Of a stretch of 46,888 nucleotides of DNA, positions 7,690-17,831 are shown one piece after another. Origin of the DNA: Actinomycetota bacterium (GTDB taxonomy: Bacteria > Actinomycetota > Actinomycetes > S36-B12); contig VGBL01000014.1 of the NCBI GenBank assembly GCA_016870515.1, forward strand, positions 1 through 46,888, written 5' to 3'. The notes under the pieces are model-generated. The model was not told where the DNA came from. It made no database searches and saw nothing but the letters and a program-made list of their open reading frames with translations. The position numbers and the translations under genes are program-made. How positions within the stretch are numbered: the stretch's first letter is position 1; every line of letters starts with the position of its first letter.

Positions 7690-8912
7690 TGCCAGGCGGG
7701 ATAGATCTGCCACGGCACCTGCGGATCGCGCACCATGCGATCGAAGTCGATGACAGCATCGAAGGTCCCGCTGCTCCGGATCCACGCGTTCACCGCTCGG
7801 CGGGAGGTCTCCTGCACCGAGCCCGGCTCCTTGCCCATGGGGATCAACGTGCCGCCGATCACGGGGATGCCGCGCGCATGTGCGCGATCGACGATGTCCT
7901 GCATCGCCACGATCACCTGCTCCGGCGGGCTCGGGGGCGCGAAGGGACCACCCCCGATGTCGTTGGTGCCCTCGAGCAGGATGATCGCGCGCACTCCGGG
8001 GATGGACAGGGCATCGCGCCAGAGGCGGATGACCGCGGGCTGGCCGCAGCAGGCCGAGTCCTTCTCAAAGGGATTCTGCTGGTTGCTCACGGTGTTGCCG
8101 GAGATGGCGGCATTGGTGACCGAGAGGCGTTTGCCAGCGGGCAGGGCATTCAGACGCGTGGCGAGTACGTCGGTCCAGCGCTGTCCGGGTGGGCCGTAGG
8201 CCATCCAACCGTCGCTGACGGAGTCGCCGATGACGACGACGGTGCCGCGGGAGTTGCTCCGGCCTGTGAGGACATCGGTCCACCACACCTGTCCCGGGTG
8301 GTAGCCGACGCTTTGCAGCGGATAGTCCGTGTCGTCAACGGTCAGGGCAGGGAAGGAGCGGCCCGACTCCTCGCGCGCGTGATTACCGGGCGTGCTGATG
8401 TACATCCCCGGGGCCGCGTAGGCATAGGCGAAGAAGTTCTTGCTCGTGATGGCCGCCCGTGGCGCGTAGATGCTGAGCGCCACCTGGTCGCCAGCCGTGA
8501 CGCGAATCCTGATGGGATCACTCCACTCATGCTTGCCGGCGGGGATCGTGACGGTGCCCCGCCCGTCGAAGGTCACGCGCACGTTGGAGTCGCCGACGAG
8601 TCGAGCCGTGCTACTCGCGACGGGCAGACCGGCCCATGCCTGGCGAATCGTCAGGGGAGTCGCGCCGAAGTGATTGCTGAAGCGCACCCGGATGCTGGAC
8701 GCGTCCGTCGACACCATCAGAAGCTGTCGAATGGTCGCGTCGGGAGATGTGCCCTGCGGGCCGGCCATCGCCCCCTGCCACACGGCGACGCGGGAAGGAC
8801 CCGATGGTTGTGAGTCGGGCATCGCGGCGACGGGCGCAGCAGTGACCATGCACACCGTGACGGCAGACGCCGTGCATCTGAGGCCGCGTGTCACGCAGGC
8901 TCGAAGCCCCAT
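7590..8912 (-). CDS. Secreted SGNH/GDSL hydrolase
   Basis: 440 aa from ATG 8912, chosen over an upstream ATG (8990) because a -10 hexamer lies 7 nt before it and the signal peptide (residues about 10-35, ending VAAMPDS) is then well placed. An N-terminal beta-sandwich region (about 45-190) precedes the SGNH core: block I VVIGDSVSDGW with the Ser nucleophile, a block II Gly (NAAISGNTV), block III GTNDIGG, and block V NYYHPN. In block V the usual Asp three residues before the catalytic His is Asn. The family includes extracellular esterases and lipases; the substrate is unknown. Divergent from the hut operon. Confidence 0.85.
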   Translation of the reverse strand: MGLRACVTRGLRCTASAVTVCMVTAAPVAAMPDSQPSGPSRVAVWQGAMAGPQGTSPDATIRQLLMVSTDASSIRVRFSNHFGATPLTIRQAWAGLPVASSTARLVGDSNVRVTFDGRGTVTIPAGKHEWSDPIRIRVTAGDQVALSIYAPRAAITSKNFFAYAYAAPGMYISTPGNHAREESGRSFPALTVDDTDYPLQSVGYHPGQVWWTDVLTGRSNSRGTVVVIGDSVSDGWMAYGPPGQRWTDVLATRLNALPAGKRLSVTNAAISGNTVSNQQNPFEKDSACCGQPAVIRLWRDALSIPGVRAIILLEGTNDIGGGPFAPPSPPEQVIVAMQDIVDRAHARGIPVIGGTLIPMGKEPGSVQETSRRAVNAWIRSSGTFDAVIDFDRMVRDPQVPWQIYPAWQAPPFNGNYYHPNAIGHAVMGQQIPLGVFAVAR

Positions 8913-8919
8913 GCCTGAG

Positions 8920-8925
8920 ACGGTA
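8920..8925 (-). promoter_or_regulatory. -10 hexamer for leaderless start at 8912
   Basis: On the minus strand TACCGT (8925-8920) is followed by 7 nt and then the ATG; no Shine-Dalgarno is present. Confidence 0.5.
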
Positions 8926-8988
8926 GCCGTCGACCGGTGGTGCCGGGGCCGGGTTCGGTGCATCTGGGCGATGAGATGGGATGTGGCC

Positions 8989-10536
8989 ATGGCGATCGAC
9001 GTGGGGCCCCAGCCGCTTACCCTTGCCGAGGTCGTAGCTGTTGCCCGTCGCCGTCAGTCGCTGCGACTCACGGATGAGGCGCTGGCCGAGATGGCCCGCA
9101 GCCGCCAGGTCGTCGAAGGGCTGGCCGAGTCCACGGCGCCGGCGTACGGCATCTCCACCGGGTTCGGTGCGCTCGCCACCGTGCACATCCCAGCTGAGTC
9201 GCGTGCGCACCTGCAGGAGTCGCTCATCCGTTCCCACGCGGCGGGCAGTGGCCCGGAGGTCGAAGACGAGGTCGTGCGCGCCACCATGTTGCTACGCCTG
9301 CACACCCTGGCAACGGGACGCACCGGCGTGCGACCCGCGACCGCAGAGGCTTACGCCGCGATGCTCAACGCAGGCATCAGCCCGATCATCTGCGAGCACG
9401 GCTCTCTTGGCTGTTCCGGTGATCTCGCGCCGCTATCGCACATCGCGCTAGCGCTCATGGGCGAAGGCGAGGTGCGCAACAGCGCGGGGGAGAAGGTCTC
9501 GGCCGCCGATGCGCTCGCGGCCGCGGGGCTCGCGCCCGTGCGGTTGGCCGAGAAGGAGGGCCTCGCCCTTATCAACGGCACCGACGGCATGCTCGGCATG
9601 CTCGCGCTCGCCCTGGCCGACCTGGAGATCCTCATCACGACCGCGGATATCGCGGCGGCCATGAGCATCGAGGCGCTCCTGGGCACCGACCGGGTGCTGG
9701 CCGACGATCTCCAGCAGTTGCGTCCGCACCCCGGTCAGCGGCTCAGCGCCGCCAACATGCGCAAGGTGCTGAGGGACTCGCCCGTCGTCACCAGCCATGC
9801 GGGCCCCAAGGACACCCGGGTACAGGACGCCTACTCCCTGCGCTGCGCCCCGCAGGTGAACGGCGCTGCGCGTGACACCACGGACTACTGCGCTGTCGTC
9901 GCGCGACGCGAACTCGCTGCCGCCATCGACAACCCCGTGGTCACGCTCGACGGGCGCGTGGAGAGCAACGGCAACTTCCACGGTGCGCCCATCGCCTACG
10001 CTCTGGACTTCCTCGCTATCCCGGTCGCCGACGTCGCCAACATGAGCGAACGTCGCACCGATCGCATGCTTGACCGCCACCGCAATCACGGCCTGCCCCC
10101 CTTCCTAGCGCACGAGGTCGGCGTCGACAGCGGCCACATGATCGCGCAGTACACCGCCGCGGGAATCGTGCACGAGCTCAAGCGGCTCGCCGTCCCCGCC
10201 AGCGTCGACTCGATCCCCTCCAGCGCCATGCAGGAGGACCACGTCTCCATGGGCTGGTCGGCGGCCCGCAAGCTTCGCCAAGCAGTTGACGGCCTCGCCC
10301 AGGTGCTCGCCATCGAGATCCTCACCGCTGCCCGCGCCCTCGACCTACGCTCGCCCCTGTCGCCCGCCGATGCGACGGCCGCGGTCGTCGCACTCCTGCG
10401 TCGCAATGTCGAGGGCCCCGGCCCCGACCGCTACCTCGCCCCCGAGATCGCTGCCGCCACCGCCCTCGTGCGCGACGGATCCGTCGTACGCGCGGTCGAG
10501 ACCGTGACCGGACCGCTCAACACACTGGAGAACTGA
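8989..10536 (+). CDS. hutH: Histidine ammonia-lyase
   Basis: 515 aa. Removes ammonia from L-histidine to give urocanate, the first step of histidine degradation in the cytoplasm. The start at 8989 ([10 protein letters not shown]) gives the usual family length; ATG 8971 is an in-frame alternative. Motifs: [10 protein letters not shown] (residues 53-62), the MIO cofactor site in [14 protein letters not shown] with Cys142-Ser143-Gly144 instead of the textbook Ala-Ser-Gly, [10 protein letters not shown], and QDAYSLRC. The cyclising Ser and Gly are kept and the positions 142-144 coincide with the Pseudomonas enzyme. First gene of an operon; one base separates its stop from hutU. Confidence 0.96.
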   Translation: MAIDVGPQPLTLAEVVAVARRRQSLRLTDEALAEMARSRQVVEGLAESTAPAYGISTGFGALATVHIPAESRAHLQESLIRSHAAGSGPEVEDEVVRATMLLRLHTLATGRTGVRPATAEAYAAMLNAGISPIICEHGSLGCSGDLAPLSHIALALMGEGEVRNSAGEKVSAADALAAAGLAPVRLAEKEGLALINGTDGMLGMLALALADLEILITTADIAAAMSIEALLGTDRVLADDLQQLRPHPGQRLSAANMRKVLRDSPVVTSHAGPKDTRVQDAYSLRCAPQVNGAARDTTDYCAVVARRELAAAIDNPVVTLDGRVESNGNFHGAPIAYALDFLAIPVADVANMSERRTDRMLDRHRNHGLPPFLAHEVGVDSGHMIAQYTAAGIVHELKRLAVPASVDSIPSSAMQEDHVSMGWSAARKLRQAVDGLAQVLAIEILTAARALDLRSPLSPADATAAVVALLRRNVEGPGPDRYLAPEIAAATALVRDGSVVRAVETVTGPLNTLEN

Positions 10537-10537
10537 C

Positions 10538-12208
10538 ATGTCGGATGCCCTGCCTGGCGCACGTCCCGTCTCCGCTCCGCGTGGCACGACGCTCACTGCG
10601 CGCGGGTGGCCGCAGGAGGCCGCCCTGCGCATGCTGCAGAACAACCTCGACGCCGAGGTGGCCGAGCATCCCGACAAGCTCGTCGTCTACGGCGGCACCG
10701 GGCGAGCGGCACGCGACTGGGGTTCCTTCGACGCGATGATCCGCACGCTCACCACCCTCGCCGACGACGAGACGATGCTCGTGCAGTCCGGCCGCCCGGT
10801 CGGTGTCTTTCGCACGCATGAGTGGGCACCACGCGTGCTCATGGCTAACTCAAATCTCGTCGGCGACTGGGCCAACTGGCCGGAGTTCCGCCGCCTGGAG
10901 CACCTCGGCCTGACGATGTATGGCCAGATGACGGCCGGATCGTGGATCTACATCGGCACGCAGGGAATCCTGCAGGGCACCTACGAGACCTTCGCTGCGG
11001 TCGCGACCAAGCGCTTCGGCGGCACGCTCGCCGGCACCCTCACTCTCACCGCGGGCTGCGGCGGCATGGGTGGTGCTCAGCCACTCGCCGTGACGATGAA
11101 CGAAGGCGTGTGCCTCGTCGTCGACGTCGACCCCACGCGCCTGGCCAAGCGCGTGAAGGATCGCTACCTTGATGAGGTCGCCCACGACCTCGATGACGCC
11201 ATCGCGCGCGTGACTGTGGCGAAGAAGGAGCGCCGCGCTCTCTCGGTAGGTGTCCTCGGCAACGCCGCAGTCGTCTTCCCCGAGTTGCTGCGCCGCGGCG
11301 TCGAGATCGACATCGTCACCGACCAGACGAGTGCCCATGACCCGCTGAGCTACCTCCCCGAGGGGATCGACCTCGCCGACGGTCCCGACTACGCGGCCAA
11401 GAAGCCCGAGGAGTTCACCGATCGCGCACGCGTGTCGATGGCCAGGCACGTCGAGGCGATGGTGGGCTTCATGGACGGCGGCGCCGAGGTCTTCGACTAC
11501 GGCAACTCCATCCGCGACGAGGCCCGTCTCGGGGGCTTCCCTCGCGCGTTCGAGTTCCCCGGCTTCATTCCGGCGTACATTCGTCCGCTCTTCTGCGAGG
11601 GGAAGGGCCCGTTCCGCTGGGTGGCCCTCAGCGGCGATCCCAAGGACATCATGGCGACTGACCGTGCCGTGCTCGACCTTTTCCCCGACAACGACCACCT
11701 GCGCCGGTGGATCACCATGGCGGAGGAGCGCGTGGCCTTCCAGGGTCTGCCCGCGCGCATCTGCTGGCTCGGTTACGGCGAACGTGACAAGGCAGGCGTG
11801 ACATTCAACGAGATGGTCGCCAACGAAGAGGTCTCCGCACCGATCGTCATCGGCCGCGACCACCTCGACTGCGGATCGGTGGCCTCCCCGTATCGCGAGA
11901 CAGAGGGCATGATCGACGGCTCGGACGCGATCGCTGACTGGCCGATCCTCAACGCGCTCGCCAATACTGCCTCCGGCGCGAGCTGGGTGTCCTTCCACCA
12001 CGGCGGCGGCGTCGGCATCGGCCGATCGCTGCATGCCGGCCAGGTGAGCGTCGCCGACGGCACGCCACTCGCCGCGCAGAAGCTCGCTCGTGTGCTCACC
12101 AACGACCCCGGCATGGGCGTCATCCGCCACGTCGACGCGGGCTACGAGCTGGCCGAGGAAGTCGCGGAAGAGCGCGGCGTGCGCGTGCCGATGCGCGAGG
12201 GTGCGTGA
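10538..12208 (+). CDS. hutU: Urocanate hydratase
   Basis: 556 aa, the normal family length. Adds water to urocanate to form 4-imidazolone-5-propionate using tightly bound NAD as an electrophile. Family features seen: [12 protein letters not shown] near the start, [18 protein letters not shown], the glycine-rich [41 protein letters not shown] around the conserved Cys, and [11 protein letters not shown]. Starts 1 nt after the hutH stop and overlaps the next gene by four bases, so it is translated in the same operon. Confidence 0.97.
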   Translation: MSDALPGARPVSAPRGTTLTARGWPQEAALRMLQNNLDAEVAEHPDKLVVYGGTGRAARDWGSFDAMIRTLTTLADDETMLVQSGRPVGVFRTHEWAPRVLMANSNLVGDWANWPEFRRLEHLGLTMYGQMTAGSWIYIGTQGILQGTYETFAAVATKRFGGTLAGTLTLTAGCGGMGGAQPLAVTMNEGVCLVVDVDPTRLAKRVKDRYLDEVAHDLDDAIARVTVAKKERRALSVGVLGNAAVVFPELLRRGVEIDIVTDQTSAHDPLSYLPEGIDLADGPDYAAKKPEEFTDRARVSMARHVEAMVGFMDGGAEVFDYGNSIRDEARLGGFPRAFEFPGFIPAYIRPLFCEGKGPFRWVALSGDPKDIMATDRAVLDLFPDNDHLRRWITMAEERVAFQGLPARICWLGYGERDKAGVTFNEMVANEEVSAPIVIGRDHLDCGSVASPYRETEGMIDGSDAIADWPILNALANTASGASWVSFHHGGGVGIGRSLHAGQVSVADGTPLAAQKLARVLTNDPGMGVIRHVDAGYELAEEVAEERGVRVPMREGA

Positions 12209-13431
12209 GCGTCGTCGCACGGCTCGAGGAGATCGCGCATATCGGACGCGATCCGTCCTCCGGCGGCTACCGGCGCCTCGCATGGACCGATCCTGACCTC
12301 GCCCTGCGCGAATGGTTCATCGGCCAGTCCTCGGCTCTCCGCCTCGATGTAGAGACCGATTGCAACGGCAACATCTGGGCGTGGTGGGGCGACCCATCTG
12401 CCGGGGGCGCCGTCATCACCGGATCGCACCTCGATTCGGTGCCCGACGGCGGCAACTTCGATGGGCCGTTGGGTGTCGCCAGCGCCCTGGCCGCGGTGTC
12501 CGAGCTGCAGCGGCGCGGCATACAGCCTCGACGCCCTCTTGCCATTGCCTGCTTCACCGACGAGGAGGGTGGTCGCTTCGGCGTCGCCTGCATCGGCTCG
12601 CGGCTCGCCACCGGTGTCCTCGCCCCCGAGCGCGCTCTGGCCCTGCGCGACGCCCACGGGGTCACGTTTGCCGACGCGCTCATCCGTGCGGGACGTGATC
12701 CAGGATCGGTCGGAGCGGAACCGGGGCGGCTCGCGCGCATCGGTGCCTTCGTCGAGCTCCACGTCGAGCAGGGGCGTGGGCTCATCGACCTGGATGCGCC
12801 CATCGCGGTCGGCACGGCGGTGCTGCCACACGGCCGCTGGCGCATCGACATCACGGGCGAGCCCAATCACGCGGGTACGACGCGCATGTCCGATCGTCGC
12901 GATCCCATGCTCGGCCTCGCTCGCCTCGTCGATATCGCACATCGCGAGGCAACCGCGCGAGATAGTTCCTCGCACGCAGCCCGCGCGACCGTGGGCAAGA
13001 TCCGATCCGTGCCCAATGCCGTCAACGCCATCCCCGCAGAAGTCACTGGCTGGCTCGACGCGCGTGCCGAGGACGAGGCGACGCTCGACGCGATGCTTGA
13101 GGCCATTGGTCGCGACCTTGTCGACCTCCCGGGCCTGCACGCGACCTTCGCGATGGAGTCGCGCACTCCTGCTCAGCACTTCGATGCCACCCTGTCCGCG
13201 GATCTCGCCGCGCGGCTGGGCGGTGCGCCCCTGCTCGCCACGGGCGCCGGTCACGACGCGGGCGTGCTGGCCGAGGCAGGCGTGCCCGCCGCCATGCTCT
13301 TCGTCCGCAATCCCACCGGCATCTCCCACTCGCCGCAGGAGTACGCCGAGGACGCGGACTGCGAGGCGGGCGGTGCAGCCCTGGCAGACGTGCTCGCCGA
13401 CCTGCTCACCGCGGATACCCTGCCTCGATGA
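12205..13431 (+). CDS. M20-family amidohydrolase (allantoate amidohydrolase / N-carbamoyl-amino-acid hydrolase type)
   Basis: 408 aa. Start GTG 12205 overlaps the hutU stop (GTGA). Metal-site motifs of the family: [18 protein letters not shown] (His and the bridging Asp), [10 protein letters not shown] (catalytic and ligand Glu pair), ELHVEQG, then the dimerisation domain with NHAGTTRM, and the last ligand in ISHSPQEY. The family hydrolyses N-carbamoyl or amidine carbons of small acids such as allantoate. Because the gene is embedded between hutU and hutF, where N-formylglutamate must still be deformylated, a role in that last step is a reasonable inference; direct proof from sequence is lacking. 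Confidence 0.85.
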   Translation: MSVVARLEEIAHIGRDPSSGGYRRLAWTDPDLALREWFIGQSSALRLDVETDCNGNIWAWWGDPSAGGAVITGSHLDSVPDGGNFDGPLGVASALAAVSELQRRGIQPRRPLAIACFTDEEGGRFGVACIGSRLATGVLAPERALALRDAHGVTFADALIRAGRDPGSVGAEPGRLARIGAFVELHVEQGRGLIDLDAPIAVGTAVLPHGRWRIDITGEPNHAGTTRMSDRRDPMLGLARLVDIAHREATARDSSSHAARATVGKIRSVPNAVNAIPAEVTGWLDARAEDEATLDAMLEAIGRDLVDLPGLHATFAMESRTPAQHFDATLSADLAARLGGAPLLATGAGHDAGVLAEAGVPAAMLFVRNPTGISHSPQEYAEDADCEAGGAALADVLADLLTADTLPR

Positions 13432-14747
13432 CCACCTGGTGGGCTGCGCGCGCTGTCGTCGACGGCATCGTGCGCGACAGCGTCGTCCTCGAGGCCGCTG
13501 ACGGAGTCCTCACTCGAGTAGAGCCGGACGCCGAGATGCCCTGGCACGCGCGGACCCTCCATGGCGCCGTGCTGCCGGGCACGGTCAATGCCCACTCGCA
13601 TGCCTTCCACCGCGTGCTGCGCGGCCGCACCCATCGCGGGCGCGACTCCTTCTGGTCGTGGCGGGATCAGATGTACGCCGCGGCGTCTGTCCTCGACCCC
13701 GAGACCTATCGCTTGCTCGCTTGCGCGGTCTTCGCCGAGATGCTCCAGGCCGGTTACACCGCGGTGGGGGATTTCCACTACCTGCACCATGCGCCCGGGG
13801 GCGCGGCGTACGCCAACCCCAACGAGATGTCGCACGCGCTGGCCGCAGCGGCAGAGGATGCGGGTATCCGTCTCGTCTTGCTCGACACGCTCTACCTCGC
13901 GGGCGGTCCAGGGGTGGCGCCCGATGCGACGCAGGTGAGGTTCAGCGACGGCGCGGCGGAGGCATGGGCCGAGCGCACCGCGGCCCTCTCGGCGTCGGGT
14001 CTCGTCACGCACGGCCTCGCCGTGCACTCGGTGCGCGCGGTGCCGCCCGAGGCGATCGCTGTGGCCGCCCAGGTCGCCCGTGATCGCGGTGTGCCCCTGC
14101 ACGGGCACGTCTCGGAGCAGCCGCGCGAGAACGACGAGTCGCTCACGGCCTATGGACTCACTCCGGTGGAGGTGCTGCGTGACGCGGGTGCGCTCGGCTC
14201 AGACTTCACGGCCGTGCACGCGACCCACCTGACCGAGAGCGATGTGCACGCCCTCGGCGGCAGTCACGTCTGCGTGTGCGCGACGACTGAGCGCGATCTT
14301 GCCGATGGCATCGGACCGATCCCGGCCCTGCGCGACGCAGGTGCTGCCCTGTGCCTAGGGAGCGATAGCCACGCGGTGATCGATCCCTTCGAGGAGTCAC
14401 GCGCCATCGAGATGGACGAGCGGCTCGGAAGTCGGCGCCGCGGCACTTTCACGGGCGAGGAACTCCTGGCCACCATGACGACAGGCGGGAGTGCGGCGCT
14501 CGGGCTGCCTGACGCAGGCCTGGCGGTGGGTGCGCCCGCTGACTTCATCGAGGTCGATACTTCGGCCGTGCGGCTCGCCGGTCATGACGCGGCCAATGCG
14601 ATCGACGCGCTCGTCTACGCCGCTACAGCGTCTGATGTGCGCACCGTCGTCGTGGCGGGTGTGGAGCGCGTGCGTGACGGAGCGCACGCGTCGATCGACA
14701 CCGCGCGCGAGCTCGACCGCACCATCCGGCAGGTGATGGACTCGTGA
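13428..14747 (+). CDS. hutF: Formimidoylglutamate deiminase
   Basis: 439 aa, amidohydrolase superfamily. Converts N-formimino-L-glutamate to N-formyl-L-glutamate and ammonia, the step that defines the five-enzyme hut route. Metal ligands: NAHSHAFHR (HxH, residues about 51-53), HGHVSEQ, HATHL, and [12 protein letters not shown] (Asp). Overlaps the genes on both sides by four bases (ATGA at 13428, GTGA at 14744), so it is tightly coupled in the operon. Confidence 0.92.
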   Translation: MTTWWAARAVVDGIVRDSVVLEAADGVLTRVEPDAEMPWHARTLHGAVLPGTVNAHSHAFHRVLRGRTHRGRDSFWSWRDQMYAAASVLDPETYRLLACAVFAEMLQAGYTAVGDFHYLHHAPGGAAYANPNEMSHALAAAAEDAGIRLVLLDTLYLAGGPGVAPDATQVRFSDGAAEAWAERTAALSASGLVTHGLAVHSVRAVPPEAIAVAAQVARDRGVPLHGHVSEQPRENDESLTAYGLTPVEVLRDAGALGSDFTAVHATHLTESDVHALGGSHVCVCATTERDLADGIGPIPALRDAGAALCLGSDSHAVIDPFEESRAIEMDERLGSRRRGTFTGEELLATMTTGGSAALGLPDAGLAVGAPADFIEVDTSAVRLAGHDAANAIDALVYAATASDVRTVVVAGVERVRDGAHASIDTARELDRTIRQVMDS

Positions 14748-15910
14748 GCGTCGTGGGCTGGACCAACATCGGCGAGCTCTGCACCGCCGACCCGACCCTC
14801 GGGGAAGGGCAGCTGGGCATCGTGCGCGACGCGGCGTTGGTGGCCGTCGACGGTCGCGTGGCCTGGATTGGGCTGGCCGCCGAGTTCCCCGACGTCGATA
14901 TCGCCCACGACATGGGCGGGGCGGCCGTGCTGCCGGGCTTCGTCGACGCCCACATGCACCCGGTGTTCGCGGGCGACCGTGCCGCTGAGTTCGATGCGCG
15001 CATGACCGGTACGCCCTACTCCGCCGGCGGCATCCGCACGACGGTTGCCGCGACACGTGCCGCGAGCGAAGAACAGCTAGCGGCCAATGCCGCTCGCCTG
15101 GCGGCCGAGGCCCTTCGCCAGGGCACCACGACCCTCGAGGCGAAGTCCGGGTACGGCCTCACGGTCGAGGATGAGCGGCGCTCCCTCGTCGCCGCGGGCA
15201 CCGTGACCGACGAGACGACCTTCCTCGGCGCCCACGTGGTGCCCGCGGAATACGCCGACCGCCCGGACGACTACGTCGACCTCGTCTGCGGAGCGATGCT
15301 CGACGCCTGCGCACCCCACGCACGCTGGGCGGATGTCTTCATCGAGCGTGGCGCCTTCGATGTCGATCAAGCGCGGCGCATCCTCGAGGCCGCCAAGGTA
15401 AGGGGGTTGGGCCTGCGGGCGCATGCCAATCAACTCACGCAGGGCGCCGGGGTGCGCCTCGCGGTCGAGATGGGCGCTGCGTCCGTCGACCACTGCACGC
15501 ACCTGGGTGATGACGACATCGAGGCGCTGGCGAGTTCCGGCACGGTGGCGACGCTCGTGCCGGGCGCGGAGTTCTCCACGCGCTCGACCTACGCCCCCGC
15601 GCGTCGGCTCTTGGATGCGGGCGTCACCGTCGCGATCGCCTCGGACTGCAATCCCGGGTCGTCGTACACCACCTCCATGCCGCTCATGGTGGCGCTCGCT
15701 GTGCGCGAGATGGGGCTGTCACCTGCCGAGGCGGTGTGGGCGGCGACAGCAGGAGGCGCAGCGTCGCTGCAGCGCGACGACGTCGGTGTCATCGCACCGG
15801 GAAGGCGCGCCGACATCATTGGCCTGGGCGCCCCCTCCCACGTGCACCTCGCGTATCGCCCTGGCGTACCCCTGGTGAGTCGAGTCTGGCGCGCGGCTGC
15901 CAGTGTTTGA
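14744..15910 (+). CDS. hutI: Imidazolonepropionase
   Basis: 388 aa, amidohydrolase superfamily. Opens 4-imidazolone-5-propionate to N-formimino-L-glutamate. Motifs: [13 protein letters not shown] (HxH ligands), [34 protein letters not shown] and [14 protein letters not shown] (Asp ligand). Last gene of the hut operon; its end overlaps the convergent P-loop gene by 95 bp. Confidence 0.95.
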   Translation: MSVVGWTNIGELCTADPTLGEGQLGIVRDAALVAVDGRVAWIGLAAEFPDVDIAHDMGGAAVLPGFVDAHMHPVFAGDRAAEFDARMTGTPYSAGGIRTTVAATRAASEEQLAANAARLAAEALRQGTTTLEAKSGYGLTVEDERRSLVAAGTVTDETTFLGAHVVPAEYADRPDDYVDLVCGAMLDACAPHARWADVFIERGAFDVDQARRILEAAKVRGLGLRAHANQLTQGAGVRLAVEMGAASVDHCTHLGDDDIEALASSGTVATLVPGAEFSTRSTYAPARRLLDAGVTVAIASDCNPGSSYTTSMPLMVALAVREMGLSPAEAVWAATAGGAASLQRDDVGVIAPGRRADIIGLGAPSHVHLAYRPGVPLVSRVWRAAASV

Positions 15911-16421
15911 GTGCCTCGAGCGACGAGGTGACTCGCTCCAGTGGCGTACCGCTGACATGGATTAGAGGCAGGACGGGGGCGATGTTCTCGGCGATGACGT
16001 TGTCTGCCTGGTCTCGGTGTTCCACGCTGTCGCGTACGCCCTCGTCGTTGACCCACGCGAAGTCCGGGGCGCACCAGAGCACCGCGTCGTAGGTCGATGC
16101 GTCGGCGATACCGGCAGCGAGCAGTGAGTCGTCTTCGAAGTACACGATGCTGTAGACGGCCGTCATGAGAGGCAGGGGATCGGCGATGACCCACGGCGTA
16201 TCGGCATACTCCGCTGCACGCTCCACGGTGCTGACCGTCATCTGCTGAGTCAGGAAGATGCCCTCCTGATCGGCAAGCGTGGGCACCCGACCGAAGTCGC
16301 GGACGAAGTCGCGCAGGTACTCCTCGGCCACGAATGCGGGCAGGGCATCAGCCAGCCCCATGGCGAGGGTGGTCTTGCCGCTTGACTCCCCTCCGAGGAG
16401 GCCGAGTCGCCGGGGGTCCAC
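15816..16421 (-). CDS. P-loop ATPase resembling the NadR ribosylnicotinamide kinase domain
   Basis: 201 aa from GTG 16421; upstream in-frame GTG codons at 16445 and 16493 would add up to 24 residues and the choice is uncertain. The Walker A stretch [11 protein letters not shown] directly at the N-terminus, followed by [10 protein letters not shown], matches the C-terminal kinase domain of NadR (AAA_28 type), which phosphorylates nicotinamide riboside. There is no nucleotidyltransferase domain. A later acidic segment ([16 protein letters not shown]) fits the lid region. The reading frame continues 95 bp into the antisense of hutI, so the true C-terminus overlaps the hut operon end. NAD salvage is a plausible but unproven role. 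Confidence 0.7.
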   Translation of the reverse strand: MDPRRLGLLGGESSGKTTLAMGLADALPAFVAEEYLRDFVRDFGRVPTLADQEGIFLTQQMTVSTVERAAEYADTPWVIADPLPLMTAVYSIVYFEDDSLLAAGIADASTYDAVLWCAPDFAWVNDEGVRDSVEHRDQADNVIAENIAPVLPLIHVSGTPLERVTSSLEALKHWQPRARLDSPGVRQGDTRGARGRGRPGQ

Positions 16422-16516
16422 GGGTCCATGATGGCGGGCCAGCACCCCGCGCCCGTGTGCGGTGGGCTGGCCGCCTCCCGTTGCTCTGTCCACAGGGACA
16501 AATGGGGGAGGGGCCC

Positions 16517-16545
16517 TTGCGGGGAGAGTTGCCGGCGAGTAGCCT
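16517..16545 (+). promoter_or_regulatory. Promoter of the beta-oxidation operon
   Basis: TTGCGG (16517-16522) and TAGCCT (16540-16545) with a 17-nt spacer. Transcription would begin near 16551, leaving a leader of about 58 nt with AGGAGG at 16598-16603 before the ATG at 16609. Confidence 0.55.
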
Positions 16546-16608
16546 TATTGACGGTTGCTCAACTCGGCGGGGTCGTCGGCGGCCACGCTCGAACGGCAGG
16601 AGGCTCCC

Positions 16609-17820
<1,212 letters not shown>

Positions 17821-17831
17821 GGGAGCATCAC

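Noticed and set aside
10850-12283. Long minus-strand frame opposite hutU
   Set aside because: Antisense frame typical of GC-rich coding DNA; hutU on the plus strand is unmistakable.
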